This document shows positions 5,886 through 12,164 of a stretch of DNA of 12,164 bases, piece by piece; the stretch's first letter is position 1, and the number at the start of each line of letters is the position of its first letter. The position numbers were made by a program, and so were the translations under genes. The notes below the pieces were generated by a model, which worked only from the letters and a program-made list of their open reading frames with translations, did no database searches and was not told the DNA's origin. The DNA lies in assembly GCA_035370405.1 (NCBI GenBank), contig DAOOVT010000015.1:1-12164 (forward strand), in the 5' to 3' direction. The stretch comes from UBA5232 sp035370405. Its GTDB lineage: Bacteria > Patescibacteriota > Dojkabacteria > SC72.

Positions 5886-5894
5886 GCTCATTAA
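5886..5894 (+). promoter_or_regulatory. boxA-like element in leader of the 223-aa gene
   Basis: TGCTCATTAA matches boxA TGCTCTTTAA with one mismatch. It lies in the predicted leader, one base before the AAGGAG ribosome binding site at 5896-5901, so a bound NusB-S10 complex or a bound ribosome would exclude each other. Confidence 0.5.
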
Positions 5895-5909
5895 AAAGGA
5901 GAGTGGGAT

Positions 5910-6581
5910 ATGAAAAAGTTTGTATTGTTCTTAGTAGTCATTGTGGCTATATCAATGACATTTACCGTCGTACTGGCTGACCGTCGTTCATGTAATGAAG
6001 AGGAGGTGCAACGGGCAATACAGAGGTGTCTCGACTGGAATCCAACTTCAACAATGGTGGGATGTATGGCTTCCGATAATGGGGTTAATGGAACGACAAT
6101 TACATATCAATGTAATTTGCCTAATCCGAAACCAGGAAGTCCCAAAAAAGAACCGGCTTACGAAGTACCGATTCCTTTTGTCCAGGCTGTGGACTGTCCC
6201 TGTGGGGTAGAATATAGTTGGGAGCAGATCATGAATCCAAAAGATATTGTTTATGATGTATATACAATATCAAATACCCCATTGTTCAGATGGAACAACG
6301 GAAGGTATGAGGATCCTAATCTAGCCCAAGTACACTACCTAGTAGCCCCTCCTGAGGAATCTGCTATTAAATTGGTATGTGGTGATACACTAGTATCTCC
6401 AGAAAAGTTGCCAAAAGTCTCAGATGCAAATTTCTTGTTCTATCAGCCAGGTTGTTTTCCAATTGTGTATTCTGGAACCGAGGTTCCTGAACGCATAGAT
6501 CCTTCTATGTATTTGTCTTCTAATAATATAAAGATTAAGAAGATTTTCAGTTGCCAGGGAGATCCCAGGATAAAAAAGTAA
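5910..6581 (+). CDS. Secreted Cys-containing protein of unknown function (223 aa)
   Basis: I do not recognise the family. The N terminus is a classical signal peptide: MKK, a hydrophobic core (residues 4-22) and a likely cleavage after VVLA (residue 24). There is no lipobox. The mature part has nine cysteines (28, 40, 52, 68, 96, 98, 157, 182, 215), including a CPC, suggesting disulfides outside the membrane, and a proline-rich stretch (70-90). Expression signals are the best in the window: TTGCAT/TATAAT promoter, boxA-like motif and AAGGAG eight bases before the ATG. Base composition stands out. Three sampled lines (6001-6060, 6121-6240) contain 88 G+C of 180 (49%), against 40 of 120 (33%) in two lines of the following exonuclease gene. 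That could mean recent transfer or selection for high expression. Confidence 0.82.
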   Translation: MKKFVLFLVVIVAISMTFTVVLADRRSCNEEEVQRAIQRCLDWNPTSTMVGCMASDNGVNGTTITYQCNLPNPKPGSPKKEPAYEVPIPFVQAVDCPCGVEYSWEQIMNPKDIVYDVYTISNTPLFRWNNGRYEDPNLAQVHYLVAPPEESAIKLVCGDTLVSPEKLPKVSDANFLFYQPGCFPIVYSGTEVPERIDPSMYLSSNNIKIKKIFSCQGDPRIKK

Positions 6582-6596
6582 GTAAACTAGCACATT

Positions 6597-6621
6597 GTTA
6601 TCGTATATAATATACGATAAC
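6597..6621. repeat. Near-perfect palindrome, 12-bp arms around one base
   Basis: GTTATCGTATAT and its reverse complement flank a single central A, starting 15 bp after the stop codon of the 223-aa gene. As DNA it resembles an operator for a dimeric regulator; as RNA it would form an AU-rich hairpin. It lies about 175 bp before the exonuclease start. Confidence 0.6.
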
Positions 6622-6626
6622 TTAAA

Positions 6627-6710
6627 GAAGGGATGCCCGGATAGAAATTTAGTGAGATTAATTTCTCCTAAGTATATGTATATTACATATTTTCCATCCA
6701 GGCTCCCTTT
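6627..6710 (+). terminator. Branched hairpin followed by a U-run, probable terminator
   Basis: The outer stem pairs 6627-6642 with 6696-6710 over about 15 bp, with one C-A mismatch and one bulged U. The interior can form two smaller hairpins: GAGA/TCTC (6654-6667) and a perfect 7-bp ATATGTA/TACATAT around TAT (6674-6690). The 3' flank is CCTATTTTTC, so unlike the other two structures this one has a U-run. It probably ends the 223-aa gene transcript, but the branching is more elaborate than a simple terminator. Confidence 0.55.
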
Positions 6711-6760
6711 CCTATTTTTCATTGTTTTGAAATTTTTTTGCTTTTATGCCTTAATTTCTG

Positions 6761-6788
6761 TTGTACATACCTTTGAGATTAGTATATC
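6761..6788 (+). promoter_or_regulatory. Predicted promoter of the exonuclease operon
   Basis: TTGTAC (6761-6766) and TATATC (6783-6788) are separated by 16 bp. The start would be near 6795, only about three bases before the ATG, which explains the missing Shine-Dalgarno by a leaderless message. Confidence 0.4.
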
Positions 6789-6797
6789 ATCTGTGAT

Positions 6798-7574
6798 ATG
6801 GATCAAAAATTTCTTTTTTTTGACACTGAAACTACTGATGTACAATCTAAGGATTTAGTACAATTAGCATTTACTGATGGTAAAGATATTATTTTCAATG
6901 AATATTTCAAACCTCAGAACAAAATATCGTATTCTGCTATGGCAGTACACCATATTACTCCAGAATTTTTGGAAGACAAAGACACATTTGAATCTGCAAA
7001 AGTAAAGAAACAAGGAAAAGATATCGAGTTTAAGGGAACTTCATTAAAGGACTATTTGAATTTTCTTGGACAAAAATATATATGGGTTGCACATAATGTA
7101 GAATTTGATTTAGAGGTTCTTCAGGAAAAAGGTGTTGTTATTAATAAATACATTTGTACATATAAATTGGCAAGAAATCTTTTTGAAGATGAAAGAACAG
7201 GTGGAGATATTGAAAGCTATTCACTTCAATTTTTAAGATATTATCTCGGTTTGTATAGGAAGGAACAAACTGAACATAATACAGCTCATGACGCAATGAG
7301 TGACGTCTTTTTTCTAAAGGATTTATTTAATTATATACAGGAAAATAGTAAGTTTACAGTTGAACAAATGTTGATGGTTACTAAACAACCTGCATTTATT
7401 AGGACTATTTCTTTTGGGAAATATGCAGGTAGAACACTAGAGGATATTGCTAAATTGGATAGAGAATACTTAGAATGGTTAGAGGAAACAGTTTCTGACA
7501 GACCTGACTTGGTTTGGAATATAGAGAGAGTATTAAGTGGGAGTAGTGATAATATTGGGGGATTATTTGGATGA
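6798..7574 (+). CDS. DEDDh 3'-5' exonuclease with ExoX-type C-terminal domain
   Basis: This is a DnaQ/RNase T superfamily nuclease. The four metal-binding acidic residues and the catalytic His of the DEDDh class are visible: D9 and E11 (FFDTETT), D104 (HNVEFD), H164 and D169 (AHDAMSD). After a linker, residues 206-228 (FGKYAGRTLEDI through YLEWL) match the small C-terminal domain found in exodeoxyribonuclease X-like proteins, where it follows the nuclease. At 258 aa it is slightly longer than E. coli ExoX (220). It should degrade or proofread DNA (possibly RNA) from 3' ends; the natural substrate is not evident. There is no Shine-Dalgarno. Its stop overlaps the next start as ATGA, implying coupling to the membrane protein that follows. 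This is the only complete gene here ending in TGA, showing that UGA is a stop. Confidence 0.9.
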   Translation: MDQKFLFFDTETTDVQSKDLVQLAFTDGKDIIFNEYFKPQNKISYSAMAVHHITPEFLEDKDTFESAKVKKQGKDIEFKGTSLKDYLNFLGQKYIWVAHNVEFDLEVLQEKGVVINKYICTYKLARNLFEDERTGGDIESYSLQFLRYYLGLYRKEQTEHNTAHDAMSDVFFLKDLFNYIQENSKFTVEQMLMVTKQPAFIRTISFGKYAGRTLEDIAKLDREYLEWLEETVSDRPDLVWNIERVLSGSSDNIGGLFG

Positions 7575-9013
7575 ATAAAAAACGAAAAATATTGATAATG
7601 TTGATTTTTTTCCTTTTGATTTCACTATCAGGGTTAGTACTCTGGTATCTTTTCTACTACAGATGTAATCTTAGTATTACTAATTTTGAATCTTTTGATG
7701 GTTTTATTGCCTCTAATTCTTGTAAAGAAAGAAAATATTCAGTAAAGGGAATATTGTATAACATTGAAGAAAAGGAAGATGATGTTACATTTGATTTTAA
7801 TGCTTTTGATGAAAAGCATAATGAAAGTATATATATTGAGGATATTTCATTACCAGTATCCTCTAGAACTGAATTAGAGAAAGTAATGTCTAATTCTGAA
7901 TTAATGCCAGTAAATATTGATATTCTGTTTGCAAGAAGCAGTCTATTTGAAGACTATACATTAAAATCTTTTACTATCTCTAAATTAGAAATTAGTAAAG
8001 AAGAGATAGCTGATACATTGAAAAAGATGTATGTAGCTATTAAAGATAATGGGAATATAGAAATACCTAATTATGATGAATATTCAGGATTACCATTTGC
8101 TCAAGTTGATATTGTTAATGATTTATTAGGATTTAAAACAATCGGATACAATGTATATCCTTTGTATAGACCACTAGTTGAAACCAGCCTTCTTAATACT
8201 CCTTTGAAAGATGAAATATTAGGGGAGTATTCTTCATCTGATATAACTACATATCTTAACAAAGTTTCAAAATTTAAAACTACAACATTGGACAAGGATA
8301 AAAGTGAAGAAGAGAAAACAAATGCATCAAAAATTTTTCCATTTGGTTGTGTTTTAGCAGAAAAATTAATAAATAGTGAGAATTTAGAAAATGAAGCAAG
8401 AGATATAATCTTGAATGAATATTGTAATATTGATGAATTAACAGAGAAATTAAACAGTATTACAGATAGTAGAAAATCATATGAATATGATATGAATGAT
8501 TTAATTGGATCTATAAATTTAAATAGAATAACAATAGATGATACTAGTGAAAATCTTTCAGATTGGAATATATCTATAATATCTGATGTGTCTTCTGCAG
8601 AAAGAATTTACAATACAAGTTTGCTAACGGATGAGAAAAAGGAGATATTACAATCGTCATTGGCGACAATTTTAGTTACAAATAATGAATTAACATTAAA
8701 TAATGTTTGTAAGATTGCTTCAGTATCAGAAAAGGATTCTGATATTTATGAAAGGATTAAAATCCTTTTCATAGAAGGTATATCTAAAGGTTTGAAATTA
8801 ATAGACAGTGATATTCATTCTATTTTGTGGTGTTTAGAGGCATATAAGGAAGATGAGGATTTTAATGATTTTTACACATCTATCCTTATGAAATTGTACT
8901 ATACAAATATTCAAGAGAAAAAAGGTGTGTATGGTCTTTGGAATAAGAACAAGCTTACATTGGAAGGTAATTCTAAATTCTTTAGTATATTATTAGATAA
9001 GTATGAGAATTAA
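7571..9013 (+). CDS. Membrane-anchored protein of unknown function (480 aa)
   Basis: I do not recognise the family. MNKKRK is followed by a single hydrophobic segment (about residues 7-30) and no other membrane stretch, so it is probably an N-in, C-out anchored protein with about 450 residues outside the cell. Two cysteines lie just after the anchor (32 and 51). The first part (40-140) looks beta-rich; the rest (about 140-480) is acidic and mainly helical, with many Glu/Lys/Asn/Leu residues. The gene is very AT-rich: 8401-8580 has 37 G+C of 180 (21%). The ATG overlaps the exonuclease stop by 4 nt, and the end overlaps the next gene by 11 nt, so translation is probably coupled. Pairing with the secreted 902-aa protein and the PilX-like gene suggests a role in exporting or assembling surface proteins; this is inference. 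Confidence 0.8.
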   Translation: MNKKRKILIMLIFFLLISLSGLVLWYLFYYRCNLSITNFESFDGFIASNSCKERKYSVKGILYNIEEKEDDVTFDFNAFDEKHNESIYIEDISLPVSSRTELEKVMSNSELMPVNIDILFARSSLFEDYTLKSFTISKLEISKEEIADTLKKMYVAIKDNGNIEIPNYDEYSGLPFAQVDIVNDLLGFKTIGYNVYPLYRPLVETSLLNTPLKDEILGEYSSSDITTYLNKVSKFKTTTLDKDKSEEEKTNASKIFPFGCVLAEKLINSENLENEARDIILNEYCNIDELTEKLNSITDSRKSYEYDMNDLIGSINLNRITIDDTSENLSDWNISIISDVSSAERIYNTSLLTDEKKEILQSSLATILVTNNELTLNNVCKIASVSEKDSDIYERIKILFIEGISKGLKLIDSDIHSILWCLEAYKEDEDFNDFYTSILMKLYYTNIQEKKGVYGLWNKNKLTLEGNSKFFSILLDKYEN

Positions 9014-11711
9014 GATAAAACATGATAAAAAGTTTTTGCTGATTTTCATTGTCTTTTCTTTTTCCTTACTATTTCTTTATTTTAATGAAAAAAATGTTGA
9101 AGGAGCTTGTTATTCAGGTAGTACATGTGTTTCTTGGAATCCTTGCTGTGGAATGACTTATATTCCTGGATATTGTAATACTCATTGTAATATCTATGGT
9201 CAATGTCGTACAGAATGCGGTGGAGGGTATAATGTTTGTACTTCATGTTGCACTGCATATGAGCCTATTGAAGTACCTTGTCCATGTGATAACTCTTGTA
9301 ATGGTAGCTGTTCTCCCACATGTCCGAGTGGATATTCTAGAACAAACCCAAATAATTTATGTACTAATGAACAAAAGTGGATTTCCTGCGGATATTCTAA
9401 TGACTGTGGAAACTGGTGTGGTGGTGGTGGGACATGTTACAGATTAGAGACTAATGTACCTAATCCATCTGCTCCATCTTCTGTAATACTTACACTTGAC
9501 GGAGTTAACTATGATTTGTCCTCTAATCCATCTTCTCCCACTGTCATAAAACCTGCTAATCCATCTAGTACTGCCTCCATTGCCATATATCCTACCATTT
9601 CTGCCAACATTAACATAAACAGAGGGGTTGGATATGTTCTTAGAGCAAACAATAAGGGAGTTAATAACGAATGGGCTACATTTAACTGCTCTGCCCCTGA
9701 TGATTTCTGTAGGGAAGACACTCCTAATTCATATGCATTTACCCCTTCTGCTGGACTAGTTAATATACTTAAACCTAATGCCACAGGAGATATAGGAGGA
9801 TCGTACTACTCCATAAACAGATGCGACGATGGCAGAATGTACTCCTCTGTAAGACAAACATATTACAAAGTAGACCAACTTCCTTATCTAGATAATTCTA
9901 ATTGTCCAATGGTTCCTGATGAACAATGTACAATATCAGCAATTATAGATGATATAGGAGGAGCAGATTCTCACACCAAGGGAGGATGTCTTACTACTAC
10001 ACATACAGGAATAGAGGCTAACAATCCATTAAAAATATCTATAGAGGCAAAAGATCCTGATCAAAACAATGAGATAAAGGGTGCTATTGTATGGTTTTCA
10101 AAAACATCAGCTCCACAGGCTATGATAACTAGGACATCCACATATACCTATACAAATCCTAATGATATAGGAGTAATGATACTAGATAACCAAGCATATG
10201 CGATTACATATGACAACAAATGGGCCCCAATTGCAGACAACATACTGAGGAAGGAAAATAGAGAAGAGCTTGCTAGGATAACAGATATATCTACAACAGA
10301 CCAAGAAACAAATAAAAAGATATCGTTCAAGATAACATTAAACTCTACAAATACAACAAATCCAGATGGAAAGTATTCAGTAGATATACTTGTCCTAGAC
10401 TCATATCTAATCAATCCAGAATGGATAGATCAATCATTCATAAAACACTACTTCAATTGGTATTTTGATTTAACCAAACCATCCGTAGACAGTTTCAAAC
10501 ACACAATCATAGACATGCAGAGAATGAATGTGTCATGGTCACTATCTGATGCACAGACAAACATAAAGGAATATGTCATCAACGCATACAGAAGTGATGA
10601 ATCAGTAATTAACACTTCTATCTCAATTTCCAATAATCCTAATCGAATAACTCTGAATGAAGGCACTCCCCTAGAGGAACAAATAGGTAATCCAGGAAAT
10701 CCTAATCAATGGGACTATCTAAATGTAAATGCTACTCCTGTTAATGAATCAGCACTTATAGATATCTCTACAAATGAAGGTGGTTCAATAGATATGTATA
10801 TAACTGCATTTGACCAGGCGTGTAATTACATAACTTCCTCTAACAACAGTGTAAACCTCGACCCTTGGATATCTACTAGAGGAGGTACCTTGTATAGTCA
10901 AGGAAATATACTTACAAATCCAAAGGATCTATCCTCTGTTGACGATTCATACTACACGATATCAGGACTACCTACAATTAAAAATGCTACAAAATATCAA
11001 CTGAAGATAGGGAGTGAAGTAATATCCTCTGCTTCTAGCTTCATAAGAAATGTAATAGAGAGCAACAAGACAAGTGTAAGAGCTACAAATATAGTAGATA
11101 CAAATGATAGGGTTGATGGATATTATGAGACACTCAAGAAGAATCTAAACAGGAAACAGGAAGAGGTAATGCAAATAGATAACGTAAATGAGTGTCCTAG
11201 TGGAGGGAAATGTATAATGTACTCAACAGAAGATATAACCATACCTACGGGAATGGTGTGTGACAAGAGCATACTATTCATGACAGAAGGGAACATCATT
11301 CTTAATCCAAACATAGTAGGAGACAATAGTGGACTACACGGTTGCATATTTGTAGCAAAACAAGACATAAATATACTAGAAGGAGATTACAAGAGTACAT
11401 CAGTAGTAGGATATGATTACATAGAAGGTTTTTTGTATGCTGAGAATCAAGTAAAGATACCATTCACAGACGCAGCAAGAGTTCTACGAGATGGAGTAGA
11501 AATATATGGAGGAGTGGTAGCTATGGGCAAGGATTTAACACACAATGGAGCAGAGTCAGGAGTATCCCAAGCTAGAAACCTCAGATTATTCAATGACATA
11601 AACCCAGCATTAGTGGTAGTATATGATAGCAAATATACTAAGATATCAGAGATATTCTTTGGCAAGGAGGCGGCTATATTTAAACGAGAAGTCGGGTACA
11701 AACCATATTAA
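9003..11711 (+). CDS. Large secreted Cys-rich surface protein (902 aa)
   Basis: I do not recognise the family. A basic N terminus and a hydrophobic segment (residues 11-27) act as signal peptide or anchor. Residues 36-145 hold 21 cysteines, with CC, CxC and CxxxC spacings and many Gly, a disulfide-knot-like domain. After a Ser/Pro/Asn linker (150-200) come several beta-rich regions that look Ig/fibronectin-like (for example 340-470 and 485-620). The C-terminal 170 residues hold repeated short beta strands (LFMTEGNIILNPNIV, GCIFVAKQDINILEG) resembling a beta-solenoid or pilus/adhesin tip. Cysteines are sparse after residue 330. Overlap with the previous gene is 11 nt and no Shine-Dalgarno is present. 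Codon use changes after the Cys-rich part: C-ending codons, CTA and ATA become common. A PilX-like gene follows 28 nt later, suggesting a pilus or appendage component. Confidence 0.82.
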   Translation: MRIKIKHDKKFLLIFIVFSFSLLFLYFNEKNVEGACYSGSTCVSWNPCCGMTYIPGYCNTHCNIYGQCRTECGGGYNVCTSCCTAYEPIEVPCPCDNSCNGSCSPTCPSGYSRTNPNNLCTNEQKWISCGYSNDCGNWCGGGGTCYRLETNVPNPSAPSSVILTLDGVNYDLSSNPSSPTVIKPANPSSTASIAIYPTISANININRGVGYVLRANNKGVNNEWATFNCSAPDDFCREDTPNSYAFTPSAGLVNILKPNATGDIGGSYYSINRCDDGRMYSSVRQTYYKVDQLPYLDNSNCPMVPDEQCTISAIIDDIGGADSHTKGGCLTTTHTGIEANNPLKISIEAKDPDQNNEIKGAIVWFSKTSAPQAMITRTSTYTYTNPNDIGVMILDNQAYAITYDNKWAPIADNILRKENREELARITDISTTDQETNKKISFKITLNSTNTTNPDGKYSVDILVLDSYLINPEWIDQSFIKHYFNWYFDLTKPSVDSFKHTIIDMQRMNVSWSLSDAQTNIKEYVINAYRSDESVINTSISISNNPNRITLNEGTPLEEQIGNPGNPNQWDYLNVNATPVNESALIDISTNEGGSIDMYITAFDQACNYITSSNNSVNLDPWISTRGGTLYSQGNILTNPKDLSSVDDSYYTISGLPTIKNATKYQLKIGSEVISSASSFIRNVIESNKTSVRATNIVDTNDRVDGYYETLKKNLNRKQEEVMQIDNVNECPSGGKCIMYSTEDITIPTGMVCDKSILFMTEGNIILNPNIVGDNSGLHGCIFVAKQDINILEGDYKSTSVVGYDYIEGFLYAENQVKIPFTDAARVLRDGVEIYGGVVAMGKDLTHNGAESGVSQARNLRLFNDINPALVVVYDSKYTKISEIFFGKEAAIFKREVGYKPY

Positions 11712-11739
11712 AACTAATTAAATTAAGCTTAAACTGCTC

Positions 11740-12164
11740 ATGAGACAACAATGTAAATATACAGCACAAGCGTTAACCATAGCTATGGTTGTGCTTGTTG
11801 TTTCCTCCATGATAGCACTCTCCATACTAGCCAGAGTGACGAGAGATAAGCAATCGGTGGTAGATGAGAGAGCTTCAGCAGAAGCATTAGAAATATCGGG
11901 ACTTATTACTGATAAGGTGTCTAGTTATCCATTGGAAACAGTAATGACTGCGATCAATGCAACAGGGAAGCCAATAACTTTTCCAGATGGAGTAATTCTC
12001 AAAGAAAATAGTGAATCTACTGATATATCTGCATTACTTACCTCTCTTGGTGATGAAATCGGTTTAACAAGTGTAAACTTTTGTCTTCCTTCAGAAGGAA
12101 ATGAGTACAATATTACTCTCAAAGAAGCAGATGAAACTTCTCCATATGAAGTAACGCCAGGGCA
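11740..12164 (+). CDS. PilX-like type IV pilus-associated membrane protein (N-terminal part, cut by window edge)
   Basis: The ATG at 11740 opens a frame that stays open to the right edge (141 codons). After MRQQCKYTAQA comes a hydrophobic helix (about residues 12-31, LTIAMVVLVVSSMIALSILA), then TRDKQSVVDERASAEALEISGLI. A short polar N terminus with Q-A before one membrane helix, followed by an amphipathic helix with an R/E-A-x-A-E-A pattern, is typical of PilX-type minor pilin-like proteins, whose helix usually runs into an AEAG-like sequence. A normal prepilin cleavage site (G-F-T-L-I-E) is absent. The rest is soluble with one further Cys. It lies 28 nt after the 902-aa gene and has similar codon use, so the two probably act together. 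No Shine-Dalgarno is visible. Family assignment is by pattern only. Confidence 0.65.
   Translation, partial: MRQQCKYTAQALTIAMVVLVVSSMIALSILARVTRDKQSVVDERASAEALEISGLITDKVSSYPLETVMTAINATGKPITFPDGVILKENSESTDISALLTSLGDEIGLTSVNFCLPSEGNEYNITLKEADETSPYEVTPG

Noticed and set aside
6627..6710. Possible tRNA because of a branched fold about 84 nt long
   Set aside because: The outer stem is 15 bp rather than 7, there is no CCA end, no TTCGANNC-like T-loop and no anticodon arm of 5 bp with a 7-nt loop.
6420..6722. Minus-strand 100-codon open frame overlapping the end of the secreted-protein gene
   Set aside because: It lies antisense to a well-supported gene and across the hairpins, with no ribosome binding site or recognisable protein features.
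6595..6858. Plus-strand 87-codon open frame across the intergenic region
   Set aside because: It depends on a non-ATG start, spans the structured region and runs out of frame into the exonuclease gene; its hydrophobicity reflects T-rich sequence.
7572..7574. UGA recoding as glycine (as in Gracilibacteria/Absconditabacteria)
   Set aside because: The TGA ends the exonuclease just after its C-terminal domain, overlaps the next start as ATGA, and another in-frame TGA follows shortly; no gene has an internal TGA.
9003..9113. Lipoprotein signal on the 902-aa protein (Cys36 after the hydrophobic segment)
   Set aside because: The residues before Cys36 are VEGA, without the Leu-x-x lipobox pattern, and the hydrophobic core ends about nine residues earlier.
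11737..11744. Palindrome CTCATGAG around the start codon of the PilX-like gene, with GCTCAT resembling boxA
   Set aside because: Eight bases is too short to be meaningful, and the boxA TTAA half is missing.
1..12164. CRISPR array, insertion sequence, rRNA or phage module
   Set aside because: No spaced direct repeats, transposase, terminal inverted repeats, rRNA-like sequence or phage structural genes were seen on either strand.

Overview
The window looks like a piece of a small, AT-rich bacterial chromosome. The likely source is a Candidate Phyla Radiation (Patescibacteria) organism: gene spacing is tight, several housekeeping genes have no Shine-Dalgarno sequence, and there are large secreted Cys-rich orphan proteins and a PilX-like pilus protein. 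The phylum cannot be fixed from the sequence alone. UGA is a normal stop here (it ends the exonuclease gene at 7572-7574), which argues against the UGA-recoding lineages Gracilibacteria and Absconditabacteria.

Left part (1-2497). The 5' end of nrdR (minus strand) runs off the left edge. Its promoter is covered by two NrdR-box-like sites exactly 31 bp apart. Divergent from it is a 93-aa orphan gene, then a 164-aa nucleotidyltransferase of the RfaE-domain-II/TagD type. That gene ends in a shared TTAA with a convergent thioredoxin-reductase-like gene (trxB). Upstream of trxB is a 69-aa orphan gene with its own strong promoter.

Middle (2498-5728, minus strand). Enolase, an SF1B (RecD/Dda-like) helicase and type I methionine aminopeptidase form a compact run, eno-helicase-map. 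An apparent extra promoter places map on a leaderless transcript.

Right part (5729-12164, plus strand). A secreted nine-cysteine orphan protein of clearly higher GC is followed by structured intergenic RNA. A four-gene run follows: a DEDDh exonuclease with an ExoX-type C-terminal domain, a membrane-anchored unknown protein (ATGA overlap), a 902-aa secreted protein with a 21-cysteine N-terminal domain (11-nt overlap), and a PilX-like membrane protein cut by the right edge. The last three probably make a cell-surface or pilus-associated assembly; this is inference.

The most interesting signal is regulatory. The three orphan genes (93, 69 and 223 aa) are the only ones with a canonical AAGGAG ribosome binding site. 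Each carries a boxA-like element (GCTCNTTAA; one copy is AGCTCTTTAACA, 11 of 12 identical to the E. coli rrn boxA) in its 5' leader, and each is followed within about 50 nt of its stop by a long nested hairpin. BoxA is the NusB/S10 antitermination site, normally found in rRNA leaders, so its repeated use on protein-coding transcripts that end in strong hairpins would be unusual.
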